Source of the DNA: Clostridia bacterium | GTDB lineage: Bacteria; Bacillota; Clostridia; Christensenellales; Borkfalkiaceae | NCBI GenBank assembly: GCA_017545865.1 | Contig: JAFWXO010000027.1 | Coordinates: forward strand, 1 to 36,856 | Reading direction: 5' to 3' | DNA length: 36,856 bases | Part shown: positions 16,191 to 24,027 of the stretch, piece after piece | How the letters are laid out: the number at the start of each line of letters is the position of its first letter | Position numbering within the stretch: position 1 is the first letter of the stretch | The notes under the pieces: model-generated | What the model saw: the letters and a program-made list of their open reading frames with translations, nothing else | Told to the model about the DNA's origin: nothing | The model's database searches: none | Position numbers and translations under genes: made by a program

Positions 16191-16273
16191 AGTATAGCAT
16201 AATTCCTTTATAATAACTGTTGCAAAAACCACAATTTGAAAAATATTTTTAAAAAAAACACAATATCTTGTGG
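16191..16273 (-). promoter_or_regulatory. nrdD promoter and NrdR-like box
   Basis: On the minus strand an extended -10, TGC-TATACT, lies at 16191-16199. The box ACACAATATCTTGTGG at 16258-16273 matches the NrdR box pattern (acaCwATATaTwGtgt) well. NrdR normally uses two boxes about three helical turns apart; the candidate partners near 16226-16241 and 16290-16305 are weak. Confidence 0.5.
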
Positions 16274-16430
16274 TTGTGCAATTTCGTGCACCACATTTGG
16301 TTTTTTGACGATTATACACAAAAAACGCATTTTTTGCGATAGAATAAGGCTTTTTGCATTTACCGAAAAATAAACGCTAAATTTTCATCTATTTATATAT
16401 AGATAAGGGAAGGGAAATTTGCAAACAAAA
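16274..16430. other. AT-rich spacer with small inverted repeats
   Basis: This is the rest of a 317-nt gap between the lipoprotein gene and nrdD. It holds an imperfect inverted repeat TGTGG...CCACA (16270-16295), a CGCA/TGCG hairpin at 16326-16338 and an ATCTAT/ATAGAT palindrome near 16387-16404. I see no gene or known RNA in it. Confidence 0.4.
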
Positions 16431-16455
16431 AACCCAACGGAGTTACCGTTGGGTT
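16431..16455 (-). terminator. Terminator after the parvulin-like lipoprotein gene
   Basis: Perfect 10-bp stem AACCCAACGG / CCGTTGGGTT with a 5-nt loop, followed on the minus strand by a T run. Confidence 0.9.
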
Positions 16456-16468
16456 TAGATTTTAGAAA

Positions 16469-18508
16469 TTATTTATCTTCTTTCATTAAATCTTTATAGG
16501 TTTTTTCAAAGTATTCAACGCTTGAATCAAGATTGTCTTTAAAGAACTTGCTTGTAATCTTGCTTGCGTTATCAGCAACGAGCCTTGCCTTTTGATATTC
16601 TTTGAAAAGATAAGGAATAGAATCTTTAACTAAAAGGTCTGCAATAAACTTAGTTTCAGTAATAGCAGTCGTAGTGGGTTCGATAACTTTTGAGCAAAGC
16701 ATAATGTGGTAACCGAACTCAGTTGCAACTACGGTATAAGCGCCAACGCCTTGGTTAACTATTTGCTTAGCGCCGTCGGCAAACTCTTTAACGTAAGTGG
16801 TCTTAGAAGTCTTTGGAGAGTAAACGTAACCGTCGTTATCTTGTAAAGAACCGGGGTCGGTTGAGAAAGCGAACATTAAGTCTTTAAACTTAGCAATCTC
16901 GTCTTCCCCGCAAGTTGCAAGCACGCCGTTTCTACCCGTGAAGCCCATGATTTGAGATACGATATTTGCATAGAAGGGGTCGAAAGGCATTTCAGTCGCC
17001 TTTACTGCTTCGTAAGAATAAGCCGTCTTTTCGTCGTCGTAAGAGTCGTGATAAACGTAACTCTTAGCGCCGTAAATATCGCCGTTAAAGGTTTTAAGAG
17101 CGGGAGTTTTGCAGTAGGTATCAGATACGATAAACTTGCCCGTTTCTTCGTCGTAATCACCGTAGTTTGCTTGTACCCAAGAAGATCTTTGGTCCTTAGC
17201 GGTTAAGGTCATCAACACGTCTTCCCTAGCCTTTTCTTTTTGAGCCTTGGTAAGTTTAGCGTTACCTTCAATGGACGTAATCGCTGCGGTTTGTTCAGCG
17301 TTAAAGCCGATTAAAAGATTTAATACGTAACCGTAAGAATCATCGCCTTCAACGGTGGGGTTATATAATACTAAGTTAGAATTGCTTGCGTTTTCAAGCG
17401 CAGTTTCGTAAGCAGTGTAATCTTTATCAAACTTAACTTGTTGAGCGTTGAACATATTAACGTAAGCATCGTAAAGCGCTTCGTCGCTCGCTAACATCTT
17501 TTCTTGTTCGTTTTGAAGAGCAAGATCATACTTATCGATAAGCATATTTTCGTACTGGATATTGAGCGCGTCTTCAAAATAAGTTAAGTCTAAGATTTCT
17601 TCTTTAGTAACGGGAGTTTTTCTCGACGCTTCGTCAGAAGTGATAAAGCCGAGTTTTTTAAGATCTCTAATAATTTTGTTAAGTTCCGCTCTATCGTCAA
17701 CTAAAGTAAAGTTTTGAACGTACGCCTTGTAAACTGCAAGCGCTAAATCGTATTTAGTGGTGTAAACGGAAAGATCGAGATTAAGTTTCGCGTCTTTATT
17801 GATTTTTGCTAAGGTCTTATAGAAATCACCGTCTTTATCAACAACTTTGATTTCTTCATCGTAGAGCATTTCCCACTCGTTGCCAGATTCTTCATTAGAA
17901 GCGGTAAGAGTTGCTCTAACTTCGCCTTGGAAGGTTTCATAAGCATCGTGCTTATGCTCGTCTTCCTCTTCCTTATAACCGTCAACAAGCGCTCTTATTG
18001 AACTTAAAACGTCGTATTGAATAGAGTAATATTCAAACTCGGTCATAAATTGATCGAGAGAATCAGTCTTAGTAACGTCAACAAATTTTTTGCCAGACCA
18101 GTTGTTGCCGGATAAAACGTGATCGTAACTTGACTTATCAGTATCCAAAACGGCGTTTGCTTGAGCAAAGTAACCAACGGTGTTAATGGAAGTTGCGCCT
18201 GTGAAAGCAAGTTTTGCTTGTTGTTTTAAAATTCTATTCTTAACGATATCTTCAAGCATGGTTTCATAAGCTTCTTGCTTAGTCATGCCTTGATATTCAA
18301 CGTAATAATAACCTTGAGAATTGTATGCGGAAACGAGTTCACGCTTATAAACGTCTTCCTTAAGGGCTTCGTCTACCGCTACGGTAGCAATAACTTGCGC
18401 CATATCTCTTTCAGTGTTAGTGGTTATCAATGCGCAACCGTTGAGTACGAATAACGCCATAACCGCCGCCAAGGCGCAAGATAATATTTTAGCAAAAAAC
18501 TTTTTCAT
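16469..18508 (-). CDS. Large PrsA/SurA-like lipoprotein (parvulin-type foldase candidate)
   Basis: 679 aa from ATG 18506-18508 (MKKFFAKILSCALAAVM). A further upstream start is less likely because GGAG stands just before this ATG and the signal peptide begins here. The lipobox is LNGC (Cys near 25), so the mature protein should be anchored outside the membrane. The first third is a helical SurA-N-like region. Near the C-terminus, VVATEFGYHIMLCSKV resembles the end of a parvulin prolyl isomerase domain. PrsA proteins fold exported proteins; at about twice the usual PrsA length this is an enlarged or divergent member, and isomerase activity is uncertain. Confidence 0.75.
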   Translation of the reverse strand: MKKFFAKILSCALAAVMALFVLNGCALITTNTERDMAQVIATVAVDEALKEDVYKRELVSAYNSQGYYYVEYQGMTKQEAYETMLEDIVKNRILKQQAKLAFTGATSINTVGYFAQANAVLDTDKSSYDHVLSGNNWSGKKFVDVTKTDSLDQFMTEFEYYSIQYDVLSSIRALVDGYKEEEDEHKHDAYETFQGEVRATLTASNEESGNEWEMLYDEEIKVVDKDGDFYKTLAKINKDAKLNLDLSVYTTKYDLALAVYKAYVQNFTLVDDRAELNKIIRDLKKLGFITSDEASRKTPVTKEEILDLTYFEDALNIQYENMLIDKYDLALQNEQEKMLASDEALYDAYVNMFNAQQVKFDKDYTAYETALENASNSNLVLYNPTVEGDDSYGYVLNLLIGFNAEQTAAITSIEGNAKLTKAQKEKAREDVLMTLTAKDQRSSWVQANYGDYDEETGKFIVSDTYCKTPALKTFNGDIYGAKSYVYHDSYDDEKTAYSYEAVKATEMPFDPFYANIVSQIMGFTGRNGVLATCGEDEIAKFKDLMFAFSTDPGSLQDNDGYVYSPKTSKTTYVKEFADGAKQIVNQGVGAYTVVATEFGYHIMLCSKVIEPTTTAITETKFIADLLVKDSIPYLFKEYQKARLVADNASKITSKFFKDNLDSSVEYFEKTYKDLMKEDK

Positions 18509-18569
18509 AAAATTCTCCGTGTTAACAAAAGGGCATAAAGCCACTTATATTTATAATAATAGCGTTTCT

Positions 18570-18598
18570 ATTATACAAAATAATTAGTGTTATTGCAA
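18570..18598 (-). promoter_or_regulatory. Promoter of the parvulin-like lipoprotein gene
   Basis: On the minus strand, TTGCAA (18593-18598), 17 bp, then consensus TATAAT (18570-18575). The leader is about 55 nt. Confidence 0.7.
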
Positions 18599-18656
18599 TA
18601 GTTTTTTAATAACTTTCAAAAAATAATTGCCTAAATTTTCTTAAAAACTCCAAAAT

Positions 18657-21600
18657 TTAATCGTCAAAAGTCAAAAACTCGATTACCGCGCGAATTTCAT
18701 CTTCAGGTTTCCCGCTCGGCTCGTTGAAAACGAGAACGGGGCGCTCGTCGAAAGTAAGGGTTACTTTGCCTTTATTTTGATTGAGTTTTTTAGTGATTTT
18801 CCCGTCTTTTAAACTGTCTAAATTTTTAAGCGTTAAACGGCAGTTTTTCATCGATACTTGAAGTTTAATGCCTTCAACCGCAACGGCTTTTATCTTGACG
18901 GTTGCGATATCGATAAGAGTTAAAACCGCCTTTGGAATTTCGCCGAATTCTTCGGTTAACGAGTTGATAACCCTTACCCTATCCCCATCTGAACTTATCT
19001 CGGCGATAAGTTTATACGCTTCCATACGGGTTTTCTCGCTTTCGATATAACTTTCGGGGATATACGCATCTGCCTTAATTTCAAGTTCGAGTTCGGCGTT
19101 TTTGGTAAGTTCGCCAAGTTCTTCTTTTAAAAGTTTACTGTAAAGTTCGTAACCAACCCTATCTAAATGCCCGTGCTGTTCCCTACCTAAAACGTTGCCC
19201 GCGCCCCTAATTTCCAAATCTCGCATAGCGATTTTGTAACCGCTACCCATTTCGGTATACTCCATAAGGGCGGACAAGCGCTTGTAAGACGCGTCCGTTA
19301 AAATTTTACCTTCAGTATAGGTAAAGTAAGCGTAAGCCATCAAATTACCGCGACCAACTCTACCTTTCAACTGATAAAGAGTGGAAAGACCAAGCCTATC
19401 GCTACTTTCAACGATTAAGGTGTTGGCGCGTGGAATATCGATGCCGTTTTCAATAATGGTGGTAGCGATTAAAACGTCGCCCTCGCCGTTGTAAAAACGC
19501 ATAATGCTATCTTCAAGTTCCCTTTCGGGCATTTGCCCGTGCGCAACTATTATTCTTGCGCTCGGAACGATACTTCTAACCTTATCGGCGAAAAGGTAAA
19601 TATCTTCAACTCGGTTGTAAAGTATAAACGTTTGACCGTTTCTTGAAAGTTCTCTATAAATCGCGTCTTTAATCAAACTGTCGGTAAGTTCGGAAACGAC
19701 GGTTTGAACTGGAATTCTTTGCTTGGGCGGAGTATTTATCGTGCTTATATCTCTAATTCCAGATAACGACATGTGAAGCGTTCTCGGTATCGGCGTAGCC
19801 GATAAAACGAGAGTGTCGACGTTTTCTTTTAAAAGTTTTAACTTTTCTTTATGCTCAACGCCAAACCTTTGCTCTTCGTCAATTACCAAAAGCCCAAGGT
19901 CTTTAAACTTTATATCTTTCGAAAAAAGCCTGTGCGTTCCGATAACCAAGTCAACGTCACCACTTTCGATTTTTTGAACGAGTTCGCGCTGTTGTTTTGC
20001 CGTTCTAAACCTGTTTAAAACGCCTATTCTAACGCCGAAACCTTCAAAGCGGTTTTTAGCCGTTAAATAATGTTGCTCGGTAAGTATGGTGGTGGGCGCA
20101 ATCATGGCAACTTGCTTGCCGTCCATAATCGCTTTAAAGCAAGCCCTGAGCGCAACTTCGGTTTTGCCAAAGCCAACGTCACCGCAAAGAAGCCTATCCA
20201 TAACCTTTGCGCTTTCCATATCCTTCTTAATCTCGTCAATAGAAGCGATTTGGTCTTCGGTTTCTTCAAAGCCGAAAGAGTTTTCAAACTCTAAAGTCAA
20301 AGCGTTGTCTTCAGAAAAGGCAAAGCCTTTAAGTTCACGGCGCTCGTTGTAGAGTTTTTTAAGGTTGATAGTCATTTTGGCTATCGCTTGCTTAACCCTT
20401 TCTTTTATCCTTTCAAATTCGCCGTTGCCTATCTTGTTTAAAGTGGGTGTTTCGCTACCGCCGAGATATTTTGAAAGCCTATCCATTTGGTCGGTGGAAA
20501 CGTAAAGCCTATCGCCACCAGCGTATTCAAGTTCAACGTAATCTTTTCCGCCCTCAACGGTGTTTATTCTCTTAACCCCTTTAACAAGCCCAACGCCAAA
20601 GCGTTCGTGAACGGCAAAACCGCCAACTTCGGGCGCGGTAAACACGTCGCCACGCTTTTTCTTAACCGACTTGCTTTGAGATTTTTTAACGAACATATCG
20701 CCCGTTCCGATAACTGCTAAATTCGTATCGTGAGAGATAAAACCGCTATCGAGAGATAACGTGGTTACGATAACGCCAGTCATATCACCACTTACGTCTT
20801 CGGTAAATTTAACGGGGATTTTTTGTTCTAAAAGTTTATAATAAACTTTTTCCGCTTGAGTATAATCGCCAGCGCAAAGAATAACGGTGTAGCCGACTAG
20901 CGACCAAGCCTTAACGTCACGGCACAAATCGTCCGCCTTTAAAAAGTATCTTTCAACGGGGGTTGAACGGATATTATAAGTTTTTATAGGACTGAAAAAT
21001 GGAACTTTCGCCGTGAGCGATTGCACCGCCAAGCACCTATATTCAGATAGAAGTTCAATAACGTACTCGTCGCCCGCTAACTGATTAGAGATAAAATCAA
21101 ACCCGTCGCCAGAGCGCAAAAGCCCGTCAACTCGTTCAAGTTTTTCCTTGTGGTGATAGGTTAAGTTTTCGTAAGTTATTTTGCTCTCGTCAAAAACAAC
21201 GACGGTATCTTTACTAAAAATTTTAGTAAAATCGTGGGTTGAGTTTTTGATAAGCGGAAAAATATATTGCAAAGATTGATCGAAAAGGTCAGATTCAAGT
21301 TTATAGGCTATTTTGCTATACAAAACCTTTGCTTTTTCGCCAACGAGCAAGTTTCCGTATTTTTTAAGCGATTTTTTAAGGCTATCTTTGATACCTTCAA
21401 CTTCATCATCTTCAATCAAAACGTCAGTCGCTTGCATAACGGAAAGGGAGTTTACTTCTTGCCCGTCAACCCTAATAGATTCAAGCGTGTCGCCAAAAAA
21501 ATCAAGCCTAAAAGGTTTTTCGCTATTTATGGGGAACACCCTTAAAACGTCCCCCCGTAAACAGAAAGAGCCTTGAACTTCGCACACTTCATCTCGGCTA

Positions 21601-22055
21601 TAACCGAGTTTAACAAGCGAAGAAACGGTGGAGTTTAAATCGTATTCCAAATCTTTTTCAAACGTTAAAATTTGCGATTTTAACGGAAATAATTGCATTA
21701 ACGCTTCAAAGGTAGTAACGGTTATTTTTGCTCCATTAAGTATTTCGTAAACGGCGGTGAGCCTTTTATATAAATGCTCTTTATCAAAAGCGGATTTAAA
21801 CAAAAGCCCATCGTCTTTCGCGGGGAGATAAACGGCTTTTTCGCCTGTTATTTGCGAAATCTCTTGCGCGAATTTTTTAGCGGAAATTCCATCTCTAACA
21901 ACGAATAAAACGGGGGTGTTAAAAGAACTAACGAGCCTTGATTTCTCGCTAAAATTAACGCCGAAAACTGCGGTGGGTAAACCACCGCAGACGCTTGATA
22001 CTATTTGATTGTATTCCCCTCCGAAACGCTCGGAGCAAATCAAACTTTTTAACAT
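18657..22055 (-). CDS. mfd: Transcription-repair coupling factor
   Basis: 1132 aa, usual Mfd length. Mfd pushes stalled RNA polymerase off DNA damage and recruits UvrA. In order: a UvrB-like N-terminal module; the CarD-like RNA-polymerase interaction domain at about 485-560 (GGFAVHERFGVGLVKGV); helicase domains with Walker A GDVGFGKTE (about 625-633) and the DEEQ box in VIDEEQRFGVEHKEKL; RIRGAGNVLGREQHGH in the translocation region; and the C-terminal TRCF domain. It starts 2 nt after pth, an operon pairing common in Firmicutes. Confidence 0.98.
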   Translation of the reverse strand: MLKSLICSERFGGEYNQIVSSVCGGLPTAVFGVNFSEKSRLVSSFNTPVLFVVRDGISAKKFAQEISQITGEKAVYLPAKDDGLLFKSAFDKEHLYKRLTAVYEILNGAKITVTTFEALMQLFPLKSQILTFEKDLEYDLNSTVSSLVKLGYSRDEVCEVQGSFCLRGDVLRVFPINSEKPFRLDFFGDTLESIRVDGQEVNSLSVMQATDVLIEDDEVEGIKDSLKKSLKKYGNLLVGEKAKVLYSKIAYKLESDLFDQSLQYIFPLIKNSTHDFTKIFSKDTVVVFDESKITYENLTYHHKEKLERVDGLLRSGDGFDFISNQLAGDEYVIELLSEYRCLAVQSLTAKVPFFSPIKTYNIRSTPVERYFLKADDLCRDVKAWSLVGYTVILCAGDYTQAEKVYYKLLEQKIPVKFTEDVSGDMTGVIVTTLSLDSGFISHDTNLAVIGTGDMFVKKSQSKSVKKKRGDVFTAPEVGGFAVHERFGVGLVKGVKRINTVEGGKDYVELEYAGGDRLYVSTDQMDRLSKYLGGSETPTLNKIGNGEFERIKERVKQAIAKMTINLKKLYNERRELKGFAFSEDNALTLEFENSFGFEETEDQIASIDEIKKDMESAKVMDRLLCGDVGFGKTEVALRACFKAIMDGKQVAMIAPTTILTEQHYLTAKNRFEGFGVRIGVLNRFRTAKQQRELVQKIESGDVDLVIGTHRLFSKDIKFKDLGLLVIDEEQRFGVEHKEKLKLLKENVDTLVLSATPIPRTLHMSLSGIRDISTINTPPKQRIPVQTVVSELTDSLIKDAIYRELSRNGQTFILYNRVEDIYLFADKVRSIVPSARIIVAHGQMPERELEDSIMRFYNGEGDVLIATTIIENGIDIPRANTLIVESSDRLGLSTLYQLKGRVGRGNLMAYAYFTYTEGKILTDASYKRLSALMEYTEMGSGYKIAMRDLEIRGAGNVLGREQHGHLDRVGYELYSKLLKEELGELTKNAELELEIKADAYIPESYIESEKTRMEAYKLIAEISSDGDRVRVINSLTEEFGEIPKAVLTLIDIATVKIKAVAVEGIKLQVSMKNCRLTLKNLDSLKDGKITKKLNQNKGKVTLTFDERPVLVFNEPSGKPEDEIRAVIEFLTFDD

Positions 22056-22057
22056 TT

Positions 22058-22621
22058 TTACCCGTTAAATTTGTTCATTACAATATCGATTTTTTCGCCT
22101 TTAATAAAGGATAAAGCGCTTTCCGCCGCCCTATCAATCGCCCTTTCAAAATCGGGCAACCTGTCTTTTGGAAGGTTAGACAAAACGTAATCTATAATAT
22201 CCCCTTTAAACCCATCGGGCTTAGCGCCTATTCTTATTCTTGGAAAAAGTGTGCTTGAAAGCATATTCACAACGCTTTTCATACCGTTGTGAGTTCCAGC
22301 CGAGCCTTTAGCCCTTATTCTAATCGAGCCGATTTCAATATCTAAATCATCGTAAATAACTAAGATGTTTTCATCGGGGATTTTATAAAAACTTGCTATG
22401 CTTTGAACGCTTTCGCCACTTAAATTCATATAGGTGTGCGGTTTTAACAAAACGACCTTTTCCTTGCCTACTTGAACGGTGGAATAAACGCCTTTATGCC
22501 CTTTTTTATCAAAGGAAACGCCGAGTTTATCGGCAAGCGCGTCAACAGCCATAAAGCCAAGGTTGTGAATATTGTTTTTATATTTTGCATCGGGATTGCC
22601 GAGCCCTACTACTAAGAACAT
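22058..22621 (-). CDS. pth: Peptidyl-tRNA hydrolase
   Basis: 187 aa. Pth frees tRNA from peptidyl-tRNA dropped by ribosomes. Family motifs are VGLGNPDAKYKNNIHNLGF (the His in NIHN fits the catalytic His), PHTYMNLSGESVQS, VIYDDLDIEIG and GSAGTHNGMKSV. An AGGAG site is 5 nt before the ATG. It leads the pth-mfd operon. Confidence 0.97.
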   Translation of the reverse strand: MFLVVGLGNPDAKYKNNIHNLGFMAVDALADKLGVSFDKKGHKGVYSTVQVGKEKVVLLKPHTYMNLSGESVQSIASFYKIPDENILVIYDDLDIEIGSIRIRAKGSAGTHNGMKSVVNMLSSTLFPRIRIGAKPDGFKGDIIDYVLSNLPKDRLPDFERAIDRAAESALSFIKGEKIDIVMNKFNG

Positions 22622-22644
22622 AATTTCTCCTATACTTAAGTAAA

Positions 22645-22673
22645 ATTATACCTTAATTGCGTTTTTTTTGCAA
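22645..22673 (-). promoter_or_regulatory. Promoter of pth-mfd
   Basis: On the minus strand, TTGCAA (22668-22673), 17 bp, then TATAAT (22645-22650). Confidence 0.7.
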
Positions 22674-22680
22674 GTAATCG

Positions 22681-22709
22681 TTTACATTATTGAAAATAAA
22701 TGTTAAAAT
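22681..22709 (+). promoter_or_regulatory. Promoter of the galactokinase gene
   Basis: TTTACA (22681-22686), 17 bp, then TAAAAT (22704-22709), divergent from the pth promoter. Confidence 0.65.
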
Positions 22710-22736
22710 ACTTGTACTACATAGTTGGAGATTTTT

Positions 22737-23957
22737 ATGGATTTAAAAGTTCTTTACGGCGAAAATTGTAAAATTGAAGAAAAAGTTAACAGAATTGAAA
22801 AGTTAAAACAAACCTTTATTGGTTGCGAAGGGGAAAAACCCACTCACATATTCTCGTCATCTGGGCGCGCGGAAATTTTAGGCAATCACACCGACCACAA
22901 TCACGGCATGGTTATGGTTGCAAGCATTTCTTGTGACGTTATTGCCGCAGTTGCCAAGAGAACTGACGGTATCGTTAAAATTTGTTCGGAAGGCTATCCC
23001 CCCGTTCAAATCGACATTAGAGATTTGGAAGTTAAAAAGGAAGAGTTCGGCAAGTCGGATGCGCTTGCAAGGGGCGTTACCAAAGCAATTTGCGACCGTG
23101 GGTTTAAAGTTAACGGTTTTACCGCTTACACCACGAGCAATATCTTTAAGGGCGCAGGCGTTTCTTCATCCGCCGCTTTTGAAGTTTTGGTTGCCGAAAT
23201 TTACAACACTTTGTATTTAGACGGAAAACTTACCGATATTGATAGAGCCGTTATTTCTCAATACGCTGAAAACGTTTATTTTGGAAAACCCTGTGGGCTT
23301 CTTGACCAAAGCGGTATTTCTATCGGCTCACTCGTTAAACTTGATTTCTTAAAACCCACCGAGCCAACCGTTAAAAAACTTCAAGCGCCAAAGGGATACA
23401 CTTTAGTTTTAACTAACACGGGCGGAAACCACGCCGCTCTTACCGAGCATTACGCCGCTATTAGAAGTGAGATGGAAGAAGTTGCAAGTTTCTTTGGCAA
23501 GAAAGTTCTTCGTGACGTTCCGAAAGTTGATTTTGACAAAATGCTTCCCACTTTAAAACGCCGTTTCTCAGGTAGAGCAATTCTTAGAGCGCTCCACTTC
23601 TATCAAGAAAACGAGAGAGTTATAAAAGCGGAAAAGGCTTTACTTGGCGGAGATACGCAAGGTTTCTTGCAAGCGGTTAACGATTCGGGAAGATCAAGCC
23701 TTACCCTTCTTCAAAACTGCTACGTTCCAGGTGACGTTAAGCAACCCGTTGTTTTAGGCATTGAAGTTTCAAGAGATTTTATTAAAGACGGCGCTGTTAG
23801 AGTTCACGGCGGTGGATTTGCAGGCTCAATTTTAGCGTTCGTTAGCGATAAAGAAGTTAAAGGCTATATGAGCCTTATGAAAAAACTTTTCGGCGACAAT
23901 AACGTTTTTGAAGCAACCGTTCGCTCGGTTGGAACAACGCTCGTTGAAAAAATCTAA
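22737..23957 (+). CDS. galK: Galactokinase (GHMP kinase)
   Basis: 406 aa from ATG 22737, chosen because TTGGAG stands 6 nt before it; an in-frame TTG at 22725 lies inside that ribosome-binding site. Galactokinase phosphorylates galactose at C1 in the Leloir pathway. Motifs are GRAEILGNHTDHNHG (sugar binding, near 47-61), the GHMP ATP loop FKGAGVSSSAAFEVL and the C-terminal VHGGGFAGSILAFV. No galT or galE is adjacent, so a related sugar kinase (e.g. N-acetylgalactosamine) cannot be excluded. Confidence 0.88.
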   Translation: MDLKVLYGENCKIEEKVNRIEKLKQTFIGCEGEKPTHIFSSSGRAEILGNHTDHNHGMVMVASISCDVIAAVAKRTDGIVKICSEGYPPVQIDIRDLEVKKEEFGKSDALARGVTKAICDRGFKVNGFTAYTTSNIFKGAGVSSSAAFEVLVAEIYNTLYLDGKLTDIDRAVISQYAENVYFGKPCGLLDQSGISIGSLVKLDFLKPTEPTVKKLQAPKGYTLVLTNTGGNHAALTEHYAAIRSEMEEVASFFGKKVLRDVPKVDFDKMLPTLKRRFSGRAILRALHFYQENERVIKAEKALLGGDTQGFLQAVNDSGRSSLTLLQNCYVPGDVKQPVVLGIEVSRDFIKDGAVRVHGGGFAGSILAFVSDKEVKGYMSLMKKLFGDNNVFEATVRSVGTTLVEKI

Positions 23958-23973
23958 CAATTTATTTTATAAA
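23944..23973 (+). promoter_or_regulatory. Candidate promoter upstream of spoIIE
   Basis: TTGAAA (23944-23949), 18 bp, then TATAAA (23968-23973), overlapping the end of galK. If used, the spoIIE transcript starts near 23980 and carries the hairpin described next in its leader. Confidence 0.35.
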
Positions 23974-23996
23974 AAGACTATAAAACTCAAAATATT

Positions 23997-24024
23997 ACCA
24001 CCTTACTAATGCTAAGGTGGTTTT
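23997..24024 (+). terminator. galK terminator that also holds the spoIIE ribosome-binding site
   Basis: Perfect 9-bp stem ACCACCTTA (23997-24005) with TAAGGTGGT (24013-24021), then TTTTATT and the spoIIE ATG at 24028. The 3' arm contains AAGGTGG, the only ribosome-binding site for spoIIE, 7 nt before the start. Confidence 0.75.
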
Positions 24025-24027
24025 ATT

